A DNA stretch of 64,000 nucleotides from Anaeromicrobium sediminis (GTDB lineage Bacteria > Bacillota > Clostridia > Peptostreptococcales > Thermotaleaceae), in NCBI RefSeq assembly GCF_002270055.1, contig NZ_NIBG01000001.1, positions 526,030 to 590,029 of the forward strand, given 5' to 3'. The notes beneath the pieces were generated by a model. It ran no database searches. It was not told the DNA's origin and worked only from the letters and a program-made list of their open reading frames with translations. Below are positions 1 to 8,128 of the stretch, one piece after another (the first letter of the stretch is position 1; each line of letters opens with the position of its first letter). The position numbers were made by a program, and so were the translations under genes.

Positions 1-327
1 GTCGTTTAATTTAAAAAATTAAATTTATGCCGAAGCAAAAGCCTGTGTGGGATATTGATGATAAAAGATATTTATATCTTTATAGATTACCTTCTATTTT
101 TATTTATGAAAAATTCAATGTGTAGATTTCGACTTTACTTTGAATTTAATTGAAAAATATTCCATTTAGTTGTAATATATGAATATCATATGCAGTAAAA
201 GTGAATATTTTCTAAAATTTCTTAGCGAATCCATTTTGTAATGTAGTCAATGTCTATTATGAGAATATTGTAAGTGGCACATATTATTTTTATAAATTCA
301 ATTAAACTCTAGTTAGAGAGGTGTATT
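1..327. other. Intergenic region at window start
   Basis: No convincing gene is seen. A 32-codon reading frame at 27-125 has no ribosome binding site and is probably a remnant. A partial copy of the island spacer lies at about 145-185 and supplies a good promoter for the next gene. Confidence 0.5.
150..178 (+). promoter_or_regulatory. Predicted sigma-A promoter in island spacer copy D
   Basis: TTGAAA at 150-155 and TAATAT at 173-178 are separated by exactly 17 nt, close to the vegetative consensus. The same arrangement occurs in the spacers at 2999, 4673 and 5505. It lies about 150 nt upstream of the gene starting at 328. Transcription is inferred. Confidence 0.6.
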
Positions 328-2001
328 ATGAACATAGTTGTAAAACTCAATACTAAAGAGAATACAATTTTTACACTTGAAAATTATGGTGTTTCAGACA
401 TGAGCACACCAGATACTATAAAAAGTCTTATCAAAAATTCGGATTTTATTACACATTACTATATGGAGAAAAAGATATGTAAAATTAATAACATAAATGA
501 GTTCATTGATTATTTGTTTTTGGTGTTCATTAATTCATATGAGAATTGTGTTGAGTATATATTAGATCCATATAAAAAAGAATTTGAAAAATTTCTTTCG
601 TTTGCAACTTCCAGAATGGTTTTGTATAGTAAATCATGCATTATAAACTACATAAGGAATCACTATAAAGAAATTTTCTCTTATGAAGATGAATATATTG
701 AGCATGGTTTACATGAATTAACTCTTAAATTTTTTATTGAATACAATAAAGGCATCATAAATTCGGGAATTATGGATTATTTAATTGAAAATAAACCGAT
801 TTTTGTATTTGATAACTTGGATAAATTGTATAGCATAATTAAAAAATATGATAATGAATATCTAAAAAAGCTATTTACTTCTGAAACTTGTTTTCAAGAA
901 TTAAGCAAATATAGATTTAATGATGTTTGTAACTTTTCAGTTTATCTATACAAGAATAACTCTAAAGAATTAGTAAAAGATATTGAGGATAAAATTTATA
1001 CATATTGTATGCAACAACTTTCCAATATAGAAAGAAAACATGTTTATAATGTTCAATTAATACTAAATGAAGCTCAAAAGACATTAGTGAAAATAAAATC
1101 AAAATATGCTCCAGTACTTGCTAGCAAATTAGATAATATAACCAATAAAGCATCAGACTATTTAAGAGAACATGGACAAGTACATGAATATGAACTATCA
1201 TCAAAACCATATTATGATTGGATGAAAAAGTTAGACGACAAGAATGTTGATACTTTTAGTAAATATATGACAATCTCACATGACATTTCTTCTAAAACCG
1301 AATTATGGGAATCGAGATTACAAAAAGATGCCGAGAATTATAAACCTTCAATCGTTGATTTGGTATCAACTAGCGTAAGTACCAATGACTATTTTTCTTA
1401 TGGAAAAATAAAGACTGTTGATTTAAAAATTAATTACTATATGATGTCACTGTATTATTGGGTAGACCAGCAAAGGTCTCAAGAATTTATACATACTATG
1501 ATTTCTGTTATAGAGTCAATTTATTCAGAAATTGGATTCCATTATAACGAAGAGGACATAGTTAAAGATGTAATACAGCTAAAAGCGGCTTTAATCGATG
1601 CCTTAGATAAGAACGAGAATAATTATTTATCTCATATGACTGCTTTTTTTACAATCTCTTTTTTGGAGAAAATATTAAGGAATATTTATTGTCAACTTAA
1701 AGATGATGGATTTTTTCTTACATCTTCTACAACGTTGGGAAGTATGCTAGGGAAAAATGATAATGTTGATAGTAAAATGGAAAAAATTATAGGTACTGAT
1801 CATATCAAGTGGATTAGATATTATTTTTTAAGTGATGGTGATAGTATAGGAGAAAACCTAAGAAATAGAATAGCACACTTTAAAGATATTAGAATAGGTG
1901 ATATCCAAACACCACAATTGATTAAAATTGTGTGGTTAGTTGTCTCCACAATTAATTCGATATTAATTAATATAATGAATAATGATATTGATAATGATTA
2001 A
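328..2001 (+). CDS. HEPN-motif protein, hypothetical (557 aa)
   Basis: This is an AT-rich, mostly alpha-helical soluble protein with no signal peptide or membrane segment. The start is supported by AGAGAGGTG a few bases upstream of the ATG. Near the C-terminus, residues 512-517 read RNRIAH, which fits the R-x4-6-H catalytic motif of HEPN ribonucleases. The arrangement, with a long helical N-terminal part and an RN..AH motif close to the end, resembles DUF4209-type proteins, but I cannot confirm family membership. It lies inside the genomic island, 133 nt upstream of another unknown helical protein, with no terminator between them. A role as an RNA-cleaving defence effector is inference from motif and context only. 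Confidence 0.6.
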   Translation: MNIVVKLNTKENTIFTLENYGVSDMSTPDTIKSLIKNSDFITHYYMEKKICKINNINEFIDYLFLVFINSYENCVEYILDPYKKEFEKFLSFATSRMVLYSKSCIINYIRNHYKEIFSYEDEYIEHGLHELTLKFFIEYNKGIINSGIMDYLIENKPIFVFDNLDKLYSIIKKYDNEYLKKLFTSETCFQELSKYRFNDVCNFSVYLYKNNSKELVKDIEDKIYTYCMQQLSNIERKHVYNVQLILNEAQKTLVKIKSKYAPVLASKLDNITNKASDYLREHGQVHEYELSSKPYYDWMKKLDDKNVDTFSKYMTISHDISSKTELWESRLQKDAENYKPSIVDLVSTSVSTNDYFSYGKIKTVDLKINYYMMSLYYWVDQQRSQEFIHTMISVIESIYSEIGFHYNEEDIVKDVIQLKAALIDALDKNENNYLSHMTAFFTISFLEKILRNIYCQLKDDGFFLTSSTTLGSMLGKNDNVDSKMEKIIGTDHIKWIRYYFLSDGDSIGENLRNRIAHFKDIRIGDIQTPQLIKIVWLVVSTINSILINIMNNDIDND

Positions 2002-2152
2002 TGTAGTTGAAATGATGAGACTAACTTGGCCTCCATTCAAGCTTTGTATTTTATTTGATTGATTATTACTTGTAACAATAATTATATATATATCAATGTT
2101 TAAAATTAGTAAACTTAATTAAATTAAAATTAACATGAAAGGGTTGTATCAT

Positions 2153-2872
2153 ATGCACTTAGAAGAATTGATTAATTGGGAAGGTAAATGCCTAAAAAAT
2201 AATATGGAAAAATATATTGAACTTATTAATAATTCATATAATATAATTAGTATTTTATCATACATATCTAATATAAAAACACCTAAATCACTAGCATATT
2301 TTACTTTTAATAATCAAATTAGAGCTAGTTTGATTCAATCCCTTTTAGCCCTTTTGCGCAATCATGAAGTTCAAAGTAAATTGATGCTAAGGCATGCAAT
2401 TGAAACAGGTATGTTAGCAGCATATAGCCTTATAGAACCAGATATCGAAAAGTATTTAATCAATGAAAAAGATGGTGCAAGGCCAGTAAAAGTCATGAAT
2501 AAAGTATATAAGTTTATTGAAAACCTATTCCCAGATTATTCAAATCGACTAAAAAAAGTTAAAGATGAGATAAATGAATTTTATGCACATGGTAATTTAT
2601 TTAATTCATTTGTTACAAGCCCAAACAGAGAGAATATATATGGATTAGCTTTTTTTGATAGAAATAGAGACGATGATTTTAAACTTAAAATAGGTATTTG
2701 GCAAATTGGTCATATAGCATGTATACTATTTGACTTGCTTTACGAAGCATCACTAATGAGTATTGTAGTTGAAAGAAATGAAGAAATCAGCAAAAGATAT
2801 TCTGAGCTATTAAAAGAAAGTCAGTCTTTTAGGTATAAATTTGAAATTGAGTTTGGTAAGCGAAAACTTTAA
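2153..2872 (+). CDS. Hypothetical helical protein (239 aa)
   Basis: I do not recognise a family with confidence. The start at 2153 (MHLEELINW) is preferred over an ATG at 2135. AAAGGG sits 9 nt before 2153, while nothing resembling a ribosome binding site precedes 2135. The segment around LRHAIETGMLAAYSL looks like the arginine/glutamate helix of DUF5677-like and other HEPN-related helical proteins. No canonical RxxxxH active site is obvious. It is followed by the first complete island spacer (hairpin at 2907-2940), which probably terminates this gene and the one at 328 as a unit. Confidence 0.55.
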   Translation: MHLEELINWEGKCLKNNMEKYIELINNSYNIISILSYISNIKTPKSLAYFTFNNQIRASLIQSLLALLRNHEVQSKLMLRHAIETGMLAAYSLIEPDIEKYLINEKDGARPVKVMNKVYKFIENLFPDYSNRLKKVKDEINEFYAHGNLFNSFVTSPNRENIYGLAFFDRNRDDDFKLKIGIWQIGHIACILFDLLYEASLMSIVVERNEEISKRYSELLKESQSFRYKFEIEFGKRKL

Positions 2873-2904
2873 ATTAATCGAGTTCCACATAAATATTAGA
2901 TAAA

Positions 2905-3035
2905 TCAAAGGAGATTATTAATATCTCCTTTTAATTTTTTCTCTTATTTTCCTCTCTGCCTTACTTTCCCATTTATAATATTTTAGAGATTTTTATATTT
3001 GAAGAATATTCCATTTTGCTGTAGTATATGATTAT
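2905..3035 (+). repeat. Island spacer module, copy A (terminator plus promoter)
   Basis: The module begins with hairpin AAAGGAGAT...ATCTCCTTTT and a T-run at about 2907-2940. A pyrimidine-rich stretch with TATAATATTT follows, then a conserved block starting TTGAAGAATATTCC at 2999 and ending near GATTATC. The same order and much of the sequence recur at 4588 and 5418, with half copies at 145, 10706 and 14195. TTGAAG (2999-3004) and TAGTAT (3022-3027), 17 nt apart, form a plausible promoter for the gene at 3102. Confidence 0.75.
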
Positions 3036-3101
3036 CATGTACCATACAACTCTTAAAAGCATTATTATTTGATAATACAATTTACTGCTAAGGGGGATTT
3101 T

Positions 3102-3992
3102 ATGAAAGATATCATGAAAGAATTGACAGCAACAATTTTGGGTCTAAGCACCGTATCAGAAGATATAAATAAACATATGAATCAAGTTCTTAATCTTGTA
3201 GAGACATTCAATACCACTCTCGATCCTAAAAACAAAAAGCATATGTTTGTTGCAAAGGATCAAGAAACCTTTATAGCACCTGTTGCTATTGCAGGCTTGA
3301 AGAATAAAGAAGAATTGGATTTGGTTTACTTCGGTTTAAATCCAAAGTTTGGTGATGATACGTCGAAAGAGAAACGTCAAGCAATAAATCACAAAAGTGG
3401 TTATTATAACTTTTATCATTCTAAAGCAATCTTTGATTATCTGATGAATGGGAAAAGTAACACCTATTATAAGAGAGTTATACGTGTACTGTTTTCAATA
3501 TTTGGGCACCCTGAAATGAATACCATCAAAATCTCTAATATTCGTAAAAGGTATGGATTTGATGAAAATAAAGATCATGAAATTTTCTTTGATTTGCTAA
3601 AATCTAAAAGTATTGCTTTTCCAGAACTGATACCATTTCATTCATGGAAATTCAACTTGTCTGACAGTGATGTAGCAATTTTAAGAAAATCAATCCCAAG
3701 TTATGATAGATATGTGAATAAATTGATGAAATACATCGCAGAAAATTTGTCAGCAGATGGTGTTGTTATTAGCAATGGACAAAAAGCATCCAATGTCATT
3801 AAAAATCATCTGATAAGTATGAAACTTGAAGAACGTGCATTTCTGGTTTATGATGATAAAGCTATGGAAGTATACAAATGGAAAAATAGCCATTGGGCTC
3901 TTTTGAAAGGTCAAATTGCACCAGGAGCTTCTCCCATTTTTAATGCAAATAACATGTATTTGTTTGGTCAAAAAATTAAAGAAATAGTATAA
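3102..3992 (+). CDS. Hypothetical protein with GLNP motif (296 aa)
   Basis: The start at 3102 (MKDIMKEL) is chosen because AAGGGGG lies 6 nt upstream. An in-frame ATA-rich extension to 3069 lacks a site. The protein is soluble. A hydrophobic strand followed by GLNP (DLVYFGLNPKFGDD), a later IPFHSWKF segment and a VVISNGQKAS segment are laid out like proteins of the uracil-DNA-glycosylase fold. That fold has a GLNP-type loop and a late nucleotide-proximal strand. This is a weak resemblance and not a function call. The gene is flanked by a spacer upstream and followed 72 nt later by an unknown small gene, probably in one transcript. Confidence 0.55.
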   Translation: MKDIMKELTATILGLSTVSEDINKHMNQVLNLVETFNTTLDPKNKKHMFVAKDQETFIAPVAIAGLKNKEELDLVYFGLNPKFGDDTSKEKRQAINHKSGYYNFYHSKAIFDYLMNGKSNTYYKRVIRVLFSIFGHPEMNTIKISNIRKRYGFDENKDHEIFFDLLKSKSIAFPELIPFHSWKFNLSDSDVAILRKSIPSYDRYVNKLMKYIAENLSADGVVISNGQKASNVIKNHLISMKLEERAFLVYDDKAMEVYKWKNSHWALLKGQIAPGASPIFNANNMYLFGQKIKEIV

Positions 3993-4064
3993 TCAACAGA
4001 TTATAATAGTATTGAAAAGATTCAGTATATCAAAAATAAAAAAGAGAATGGAAAAGTAATAAAT

Positions 4065-4553
4065 GTGTCCAAAGACTCTTATAAAAAAATCTATAAGACA
4101 AAAACATCATCATCTGATATTAGGGCTTTAAAAGAAGCTATCAATAGTACCATTGTCAAAGTAATCGACAGCTATGATGGTTTAATATCATCAGGAAAGA
4201 CGTATTTTTATCCTGAGGTATATGAAAAATTTACTGTTGATCATATTCAAAATAATGCCCGTATGGTGTGTTATGAAAAAATATTCCGAGGCAACGAAGT
4301 TCGCATTGAATTGAGAATTTTTGACCCTCAAAGCGATGACGCACAAGTGATTTTGGACAAAGCGAAACAAAGTGACTTTGGATTTACAAATTTAGAGCGT
4401 AATACCAAAAAAGATAGTAAGAAAATTTATGGAGAAACCATATATTATATTGATCCAAATATGCCAGAAAATGATGTGCGTAAAGACTTTACCAAAAAAC
4501 TGAATGATTTTTTAGATCGTAATAATGAATTAATTATGAAATCATTAAAGTAG
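4065..4553 (+). CDS. Hypothetical protein (162 aa), partner of upstream gene
   Basis: The protein is soluble, charged and without a recognised family. The only sensible start is GTG at 4065, because nearby ATGs at 4048 and 4063 are in other frames. GGAAAAG upstream is a weak ribosome binding site. Predicted alpha/beta character includes a central strand-rich part (ARMVCYEKIFRGNEVRIELRIF) and a lysine-rich helical C-terminus. It lies 72 nt after the 296-aa gene and directly before a spacer hairpin at 4591, so the two genes appear to form one two-gene cassette between spacers A and B. Confidence 0.5.
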   Translation: MSKDSYKKIYKTKTSSSDIRALKEAINSTIVKVIDSYDGLISSGKTYFYPEVYEKFTVDHIQNNARMVCYEKIFRGNEVRIELRIFDPQSDDAQVILDKAKQSDFGFTNLERNTKKDSKKIYGETIYYIDPNMPENDVRKDFTKKLNDFLDRNNELIMKSLK

Positions 4554-4587
4554 GATGAAATATTGAATCAGACTAACATTATATATC

Positions 4588-4705
4588 AACAAAAGGAGAC
4601 CTTATCGTCTCCTTTTCATTTTTTCTTTTCATCCCCCACTCCCAATATAGAATATTTAAAACATCCTTATATTTGAATAATATTCCATTTTGTTGTAGTA
4701 TAAGA
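4588..4705 (+). repeat. Island spacer module, copy B
   Basis: Hairpin AAAAGGAGAC...GTCTCCTTTT at 4591-4615 is followed by TTTTTTCTTTT, a C-rich stretch, AATATTTAAAACATCC and the conserved block ending near 4705. TTGAAT (4673-4678) and TAGTAT (4696-4701) are 17 nt apart. The hairpin stem differs from copy A by compensating changes (GAGAT/ATCTC versus GAGAC/GTCTC), which supports selection on the stem as a terminator. Confidence 0.75.
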
Positions 4706-4843
4706 TTATTCTGTACGATAAGGATTCCCGACATTAATGTCACAACTTCTTAAAGTTATTACAGAAGTCAATTTTATTAAAGCTAATATAAGAGTATTAA
4801 CTTAATATTATAACTACGAAATTAGATAGGGAGGAAATTTTAA

Positions 4844-5275
4844 ATGATAACTTTTCAAAATATAATAGAGCAGCTTCCAGGCTTATTAGATGGATTATTA
4901 AATTCAACCGAGTATAGATTTGAAGACTTAACTGAAGGGAAAATTAAAAAAATATTAGAAAGTCAGAATGCGGTTGCTGGGGTATATATTATGTATGACA
5001 AACAACAACCTGTATATATTGGAAGGTCTAAAACTCTAGCGCAGAGAATTGGGACAGATCAAAGGTCTATACAAGAATCTCAAGCTACAGTTGCATCTAA
5101 ACTTGTTAAATTAGGATTGGAGAATATAAATACTATGAGCGAGGCTAGAGATTATATGTATAGAAATTATACTATAAAAATTATAAGAATTGATGATGAA
5201 TATGTTAGAACTATTTTCCAAGTGTATAGCTCTATGTTATTAAATACAAAATATAATAATTTCTTAGAAAGGTAA
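4844..5275 (+). CDS. GIY-YIG domain protein (143 aa)
   Basis: GGGAGG lies just upstream of the ATG. Residues 46-48 (GVY) and 58-60 (YIG), followed by R61 and R68, match the GIY-YIG nuclease fold: first strand, second strand, then the catalytic arginine helix. Related small proteins end with a helix carrying the metal-binding Glu and then a T-x-Y-N motif. Here the T-K-Y-N is present (about 135-138), but the expected Glu position appears to be Gln126 (IFQVYSS). The protein may therefore be catalytically weakened, or the alignment may be off. It forms a single-gene cassette between spacers B and C. Confidence 0.7.
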   Translation: MITFQNIIEQLPGLLDGLLNSTEYRFEDLTEGKIKKILESQNAVAGVYIMYDKQQPVYIGRSKTLAQRIGTDQRSIQESQATVASKLVKLGLENINTMSEARDYMYRNYTIKIIRIDDEYVRTIFQVYSSMLLNTKYNNFLER

Positions 5276-5417
5276 TTAATAAGTTTCATGTAACAAGCTA
5301 TTTCAATATATTCTACAAAGCCCATGAGGTGCATCATAACTATATCAAAAACGTTGTACTTTTGGTTTTAATTTATAATAAAATAATAGTACAGTTTTAA
5401 TATAGATATTGGATATA

Positions 5418-5540
5418 CAAAAAAGGAGATGCTTATCATCTCCTTTTAATTTTTTCTTCTACTCCCTTCCGCCCCTATTTATAATATTTAAAACATCCTT
5501 GTATTTGAAGAATATTCTATTTTATTGTAGTATAAGGATA
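5418..5540 (+). repeat. Island spacer module, copy C, running into a convergent gene
   Basis: Hairpin AAAAGGAGAT...ATCTCCTTTT lies at 5421-5447, followed by a pyrimidine-rich stretch and the conserved block. TTGAAG (5505-5510) and TAGTAT (5528-5533) are 17 nt apart. Unlike copies A and B, the next gene is on the opposite strand. The end of the repeat overlaps the last codons and stop of the 160-aa gene, so any promoter here would point antisense into that operon. Confidence 0.75.
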
Positions 5541-6004
5541 TCTTCTTCCGGCTTTAGCAAATTATAATAATGTATGAGGAAAGTTTCCAACTCAGAAGTT
5601 TTAGGTATATTATCTCTTATTAACTCCATACCTGATACCGCATAGCGATTTAATAATTCCATACCTGTTTCACTAAGTTTAGTAACCGAATTGTGATCAA
5701 TAATTTCCAACATTAAATTTTCTATTCTTCTTTTATCTTGACGTTGTATATCTCTTCTCTCCATCTCCGCATCTATCAATAGTCCCATAATCAGTTCATT
5801 TACACCTTCATATAAATCTGGATAATATTCTATAAATCTATCTTTCTCTATTTTTTCTACTACACCTATATTCCCTTTATATAATCCAGCCATTAAACAT
5901 AAATAGTATTTATCAAATAAGGTTTTAAACTTAACCCCTCCATCAGTACGCCTATCGATAAGATCAAAATATTTTCTAGTATCTTTTGGTAATTTAAACG
6001 CCAA
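5522..6004 (-). CDS. Hypothetical protein, last gene of DndD-like operon (160 aa)
   Basis: The protein is soluble, helical and charged, starting MAFKLPKDTRKYFDLIDRRT. A distant DndE-like role is possible from its size and position after a DndD-like gene, but I see no convincing DndE motif. It starts 14 nt after the ATPase stop, with GGAGGCGAG upstream, so it is co-transcribed with the helicase, the 58-aa protein and the ATPase. The last codons lie within spacer copy C, suggesting the 3' end was set or replaced by recombination at the repeat. Confidence 0.6.
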   Translation of the reverse strand: MAFKLPKDTRKYFDLIDRRTDGGVKFKTLFDKYYLCLMAGLYKGNIGVVEKIEKDRFIEYYPDLYEGVNELIMGLLIDAEMERRDIQRQDKRRIENLMLEIIDHNSVTKLSETGMELLNRYAVSGMELIRDNIPKTSELETFLIHYYNLLKPEEDILILQ

Positions 6005-6018
6005 TTAACTCGCCTCCT

Positions 6019-7947
6019 TCAAACTGTTACTCCACTAGAATCTTGGAAACTTATAAAATAATCTATTCCGTCCATACATACAACCGGTTTTCCTTTTTCC
6101 TTTACTATTGTTAAAAATTGTACATCTTCATTTTTATCACAGAAATATTCTGTAAATCCTTCTCTTTCACCCGAAGTTATAAAGACAATCATTTGTTTGA
6201 ATAAATTTGGTAATATAGCCGATACTTGTCTTCTAACATCTAGGTCTAGCGCCCCCGCTGGCGAGTCCACTACAAATGGTAATTGATATGTTGAATTATC
6301 AAACATTGATCCTAAAAACGAGTAAGCTATAGCTAATGTTTGACCTGCACTTGCTCCAGATTTATCTTTCAATTTTACATGTCGATCAATATCTCCTACA
6401 TAAATTGATTCAGTTTTTATGATTTTTGATATTTTTTCATTTGTTTCATTTTTAATTCGCTCTTTTAGCTTCACTAAAGTTTTATTTTCAATACTTCTTA
6501 AATACTTTTTAATTTTTTCAGCACTCTTAACTAAAATTACTGTATTAGTCGCTTCCATTAATCTATCTTCAATGGATTCTATTTTCTTTTCACAAAGAGG
6601 AATATTTTCATAATAATCCAAATTCTGTAGATGTGTTGTATCTGTAGTTGTTAGTTTTTCATGTTCATTTGTAAGTTTTTCAAGAGTCAACTTCAACTCC
6701 TCTAACTCTTCTTTTAAATTTTGTAATTCGAAATCTCCTGCTTCTTCAAGTTGAATCTGTAGTCTATCCCATTCTGTTTTAATCCTCTGCCTTTCAAATA
6801 ATTCTCGATGTAAAATTTCTTTTTCTTCATTTAGAGACTGGCTATATCGTCTATCCCTAATAGCTGACTTTACAGCATTAATTACACCAATTTGGTCTTC
6901 CGCAAGATAATCTTCAGATTTTTTTAAAATAACTTCTTTTTCATTTCTCCTAATTTCTCTTCCACATATACAACTATCACTTTCTGCTAATTCTTGAAAA
7001 AATTGTTTTGAAGTTGTGCGAGGTAATTTAAGATATTCCATTTTACCTGATAGTTTTTCAAGTCTTTGTGCAATCTGGGGACTTAATACATACGGATTTC
7101 TCATTTTTTCAATAAAACTTTGAGTACTATTATCTATTTCCGCTTTATTCCTTCTTTTTTCACTTTCTAATTCTTCAACTTTGTTTCTAATACTATCATT
7201 TGTTTTTAATTTTTGACTAATATCAATTTCGATTTGACCATGTCTTAATTCCTTTGTCTGAATCTCAGCCTCTACTTCTTTTTGACGAGCTTTAAGTTTC
7301 AACAATGTTTTTTGAACTGCATCTCTTTGATTTTTTAACACTTTTAAGCCTTGATCTGTTTTAGTACTAGTTTTTTGAGAATTTAGTTGTGCTTCATTAA
7401 CAATTGAGTTAATTCTATATCTAAGTTCCTCTAATCGGTTTAATTTGTATAAGTATTTTATAGCTTTTTCCGCTTCGTCACTATTACTATCTATAATATC
7501 TTTTGCTAATTCACCATCAAAAATAAAGCGCTTAACAAATTCTTGAGTTAACATATCTTGTATAGTACTAGGCAATAATAATCCATCATCAAGTCCTCCT
7601 ACATCTCCAACTTTCGAGGTTTGATATTTTGCTTCTCCTTTTTCGTAGTCTAAATTTAAAATAATATGATATACTTGTTCCTCAATTAAAAGCTTAACAC
7701 TAAACTTCCCATTTGGAGCGTTAGAATCAGCCGGCCTAAAATCCCTTATAATATTAGCATCCCAATTTTTAGCTTGTCCATCAAAAACAGCACGTAATAA
7801 CGTTATAGTTGTTGTTTTACCAGTTCCATTTGGCATCATTGTCAGAGTTACAATAAACGGCTTATTTTTATTCTTCTCTAAAGATATATCTAAGTTATTA
7901 ACACCTCGAATATTCTCATATTTTAATCCTAATATCCTTATTTTCAC
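6019..7947 (-). CDS. DndD-like SMC/RecN-type ATPase (642 aa)
   Basis: This is an ABC-type ATPase with its halves split by a coiled coil. Walker A is PNGTGKTT at 39-46, with Met at 38 where most relatives have Gly. The FDGE motif at 143-146 is followed by a KLNRLEEL helix, which is characteristic of DndD-family proteins. A long coiled coil spans about 185-500 and is interrupted by CICGRE at 326-331, a CxC zinc-hook-like turn. The ABC signature SAGQTLAIA starts at 533 and Walker B/D-loop VVDSPAGALD at about 559-568. The start is GTG with AAAGGAGAGG upstream, 1 nt after the preceding stop. No dndB/C or sulfur-transfer genes are nearby. DNA sensing for defence is inference. Confidence 0.8.
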   Translation of the reverse strand: MKIRILGLKYENIRGVNNLDISLEKNKNKPFIVTLTMMPNGTGKTTTITLLRAVFDGQAKNWDANIIRDFRPADSNAPNGKFSVKLLIEEQVYHIILNLDYEKGEAKYQTSKVGDVGGLDDGLLLPSTIQDMLTQEFVKRFIFDGELAKDIIDSNSDEAEKAIKYLYKLNRLEELRYRINSIVNEAQLNSQKTSTKTDQGLKVLKNQRDAVQKTLLKLKARQKEVEAEIQTKELRHGQIEIDISQKLKTNDSIRNKVEELESEKRRNKAEIDNSTQSFIEKMRNPYVLSPQIAQRLEKLSGKMEYLKLPRTTSKQFFQELAESDSCICGREIRRNEKEVILKKSEDYLAEDQIGVINAVKSAIRDRRYSQSLNEEKEILHRELFERQRIKTEWDRLQIQLEEAGDFELQNLKEELEELKLTLEKLTNEHEKLTTTDTTHLQNLDYYENIPLCEKKIESIEDRLMEATNTVILVKSAEKIKKYLRSIENKTLVKLKERIKNETNEKISKIIKTESIYVGDIDRHVKLKDKSGASAGQTLAIAYSFLGSMFDNSTYQLPFVVDSPAGALDLDVRRQVSAILPNLFKQMIVFITSGEREGFTEYFCDKNEDVQFLTIVKEKGKPVVCMDGIDYFISFQDSSGVTV

Positions 7948-7948
7948 A

Positions 7949-8125
7949 TCATTCCTCTCCTTTCAGTGATACTAGATTTAATACTTCACGAATATCATCA
8001 TCTCTATAAGAATTATCTAAAAAATTTTCTATTAACTTACTAAAACTTCTCTTAAATTCATTCGTTTCCTCAATTTCTTGTACAATATTTTCTATAGCTT
8101 CTTTAAGTTCTAAATATACAGCCAT
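7949..8125 (-). CDS. Small acidic helical protein between helicase and ATPase (58 aa)
   Basis: An ATG at 8125 follows the helicase stop by 3 nt, with AGAGGAA upstream. The TGA stop falls 1 nt before the GTG of the ATPase gene. The tight packing on both sides supports a real gene. It begins MAVYLELKEAIENIVQEI and is rich in Glu, Lys, Asn and Asp, probably two helices. No family is recognised. Small subunits between an ATPase and its effector are common in multi-gene defence systems, so it may bridge the complex, which is inference. Confidence 0.7.
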   Translation of the reverse strand: MAVYLELKEAIENIVQEIEETNEFKRSFSKLIENFLDNSYRDDDIREVLNLVSLKGEE

Positions 8126-8128
8126 CTT

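Noticed and set aside
27..125. 32-codon frame at window start
   Set aside because: There is no ribosome site or recognisable product. A remnant is possible but unsupported.
2905..5540. Treating the spacer repeats as a CRISPR array
   Set aside because: The units are about 120 bp, 0.8-1.7 kb apart and separated by genes, not by uniform short spacers.
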